DNA of 8,760 bases from Gemmatimonas sp. UBA2094. Lineage in GTDB: Bacteria > Gemmatimonadota > Gemmatimonadetes > Gemmatimonadales > Gemmatimonadaceae. The position numbers and the translations under genes were made by a program. Below, one piece after another: positions 7,407 to 8,760 of this stretch. The notes beneath the pieces were generated by a model that made no database searches, had not been told where the DNA came from, and saw nothing but the letters and a program-made list of their open reading frames with translations. Each line of letters starts with the position of its first letter. Within the stretch, counting starts at the first letter, position 1. Location: the NCBI GenBank assembly GCA_002331565.1, contig DCZC01000028.1, positions 590 through 9,349 of the forward strand, written 5' to 3'.

Positions 7407-8117
7407 ATGACCAACTCTCCGCCTCGCCCCGTTGCACTCGTCACCGGCGCCTCTCGCGGCATCGGACAGGCGATCGCCCAGCGTCTGGCCGCCACGCATG
7501 ATCTTGTACTGGTGGCGCGTCATGCCGACCTGCTCGCCGCCGTGGCCCGGGCGTGCGAAGCGGCCGGGGCGACCGTCCAGACTCTCGCGCTCGATCTGCG
7601 TGATGGCGTGGCCGCGGCGGCCGCCCTGAGCGGGCTGCAGGTCGACGTGCTGGTGAACAACGCCGGCGTGGCCGTGCTCAAGCCCTTCCTCGACATGACC
7701 GCCGAGGAGTGGAACCGCCAGGTGGACGTGAACGTCAACGCGTTGTACCACGTGACGCGCGCGGTGTTGCCGGGCATGGTGCAGCGCGGCCGCGGGCACG
7801 TGTGCATCATTGGCAGCACGGCCGGGCGCAACACGTTCGTGGGCGGAACGTGCTACACCGGCACCAAGCACTTCGTGATGGGGTTCGCCGAATCGCTCAT
7901 GCTCGAGGTACGTGATGCCGGCATTGGGGTGTCGGTGATCACGCCGGGCTCGGTGGCGACGGAGCTGTTCCCCGAGGGGACGAACACCGCGTGGATGCTC
8001 GAACCGGAGAACATCGCCGATGCCGTGGCGTTCGCCGTCACGGCACCGCCGCACATGCTGGTGCACCGCCTCGAGGTGCGTCCGCTGTCGCCGAAGCGCC
8101 CGCGCAGCAGCTTCTGA
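7407..8117 (+). CDS. Short-chain dehydrogenase/reductase (classical SDR)
   Basis: This complete 236-residue protein has every classical SDR signature. TGASRGIG (13-20) is the Rossmann glycine motif, DL at 63-64 contacts adenine, NNAG is at 84-87, and the catalytic set is S137 (IIGSTAG), Y150 and K154 (YTGTK), with PGSVATEL at 180-187 closing the active site. R18 in the glycine motif and R38 after the second strand favour NADP(H) over NAD(H). It is a cytoplasmic oxidoreductase acting on a hydroxyl or carbonyl group; the substrate cannot be told from the sequence. The C-terminus is short and basic. The gene is divergent from phytase and is followed after 13 bases by the GAF-domain gene, so the two may be cotranscribed. 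The start codon directly before the Rossmann strand leaves little room for another choice. Confidence 0.93.
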   Translation: MTNSPPRPVALVTGASRGIGQAIAQRLAATHDLVLVARHADLLAAVARACEAAGATVQTLALDLRDGVAAAAALSGLQVDVLVNNAGVAVLKPFLDMTAEEWNRQVDVNVNALYHVTRAVLPGMVQRGRGHVCIIGSTAGRNTFVGGTCYTGTKHFVMGFAESLMLEVRDAGIGVSVITPGSVATELFPEGTNTAWMLEPENIADAVAFAVTAPPHMLVHRLEVRPLSPKRPRSSF

Positions 8118-8130
8118 CGGAACCGACGCC

Positions 8131-8760
8131 ATGAGCGACGCGCGCGAACTGCTGGCGGTCCGGGAGATCGCACATGCCTTTCTGTTGGCCGAACATCCGG
8201 GCGACGTGCAGCAGTTCGCGCTCGACCGCGTCACGCCCCTGCTCGGCGCGACCTTCTCGCTGGTGATGCAGCTCAGCGACGACGGCGCACTGCTGCGGCC
8301 GGTGGCACAGCACGAATGGCCCGCAGCCTACCGGCCGTGGATCGGCGCGCTGCGCGTGCGGGTCGGTGACGGGCCGAGCGGGACGGCGGTGGCCGAGCGG
8401 CGGCTGGTGGAGGTCGTGGATCTGTTCGAGGATCCCACGCTGGACGGGTGGCACGACGTCGCCCGCGAACTGGGGTTCCGCAGCATCTTGGCGGCGCCTC
8501 TGGAAATTACCGAGGGGCCGATCGGCGCGGTGGCGTTCTACTTCGCCGATGCGACCAAAGTGACCGACGAGCAGCGTGCACTGGTGCGGCTGGTGGCCGA
8601 TCAGCTGGCGGCCGCCACCGACAAGTCGCGGCGGGCCGACGCGCTGCGACGGGCCAACGCCGCGCTGGCCGAAGCCAACGCCGAACTGGAGCAACAGGCC
8701 CGGCAGTGGCAGGCGGCGCCGCGCGCGCGGGACGCGGCGGAAACCCTTGTGGGGGATGCC
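8131..8760 (+). CDS. GAF-domain signalling protein, 3' truncated by window edge
   Basis: The ATG at 8131 opens a frame that stays open to the last base, giving 210 visible residues. Residues about 5-160 form a GAF domain: an N-terminal helix (ELLAVREIAHAFLLAEHPGD), strands with SLVMQLSDDG, the central VGDGPSGTAVAERRLVEV with DLFEDP, and a closing GFRSILAAPL and GAVAFYFAD. Residues about 160-195 (LRRANAALAEANAELEQQ) are strongly helical and predicted coiled coil, the usual linker to an output domain. That domain is outside the window; histidine kinase, diguanylate cyclase, phosphatase or sigma-54 activator are all possible. No membrane segment is seen, so a cytoplasmic sensor is likely. There is no cysteine or histidine cluster pointing to a metal or bilin ligand. 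It lies 13 bases after the SDR stop with only a weak ACGGAA as a ribosome site, probably in the same operon. Confidence 0.85.
   Translation, partial: MSDARELLAVREIAHAFLLAEHPGDVQQFALDRVTPLLGATFSLVMQLSDDGALLRPVAQHEWPAAYRPWIGALRVRVGDGPSGTAVAERRLVEVVDLFEDPTLDGWHDVARELGFRSILAAPLEITEGPIGAVAFYFADATKVTDEQRALVRLVADQLAAATDKSRRADALRRANAALAEANAELEQQARQWQAAPRARDAAETLVGDA

Noticed and set aside
7395..8694. Two long open frames on the - strand (7395-8234 and 8038-8694) opposite the SDR and GAF genes
   Set aside because: Their translations are His/Arg/Gly-rich without domains, while the + strand frames carry full SDR and GAF signatures.
1..8760. Mobile element, CRISPR array, tRNA or rRNA
   Set aside because: No transposase or integrase motif, no regularly spaced repeats and no tRNA or rRNA-like sequence were seen on either strand.

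Overview
This is a gene-dense, high-GC (about two-thirds G+C by eye) bacterial chromosomal segment from a Gram-negative cell envelope: it encodes an outer-membrane TonB-dependent receptor and two lipoproteins. Combined with a sortilin-like BNR-repeat exoprotein and weak Shine-Dalgarno sites, this looks most like Gemmatimonadota, or a similar soil lineage such as Acidobacteriota. That placement rests on gene content and style, not on a marker gene. I see no tRNA, rRNA, CRISPR array, insertion sequence or phage gene.

Layout. (1) Positions 1-3167, + strand: the 3' part of a large VPS10/sortilin-like BNR-repeat protein, overlapping by one base a small, unrecognised lipoprotein gene. (2) 3168-3281: a convergent junction holding a perfect 36-bp palindrome that can terminate transcription from both sides. 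(3) 3282-7298, - strand: a phytate-type module read right to left, first a beta-propeller phytase lipoprotein (7298-6210), then a 949-residue TonB-dependent receptor (6131-3282). The 78-bp gap between them contains a terminator-like hairpin that ends only 8 bases before the receptor start codon. (4) 7299-7406: a divergent promoter region. (5) 7407-8760, + strand: a short-chain dehydrogenase/reductase followed after 13 bases by a GAF-domain protein that runs off the window, possibly a sensor kinase or similar signalling protein.

How the genes may work together: the phytase would sit on a membrane and release phosphate from inositol phosphates, and the neighbouring receptor would import either an inositol-phosphate product or a metal-phytate complex using TonB energy. 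This pairing of beta-propeller phytase and TonB receptor is known in other Gram-negatives. The less ordinary points here are the order (enzyme first), the hairpin placed directly before the receptor start, and an arginine-alternating strand in the receptor that could suit a polyanionic ligand. Nothing here amounts to a clearly new system; the phytase-hairpin-receptor module is the best candidate for closer work.
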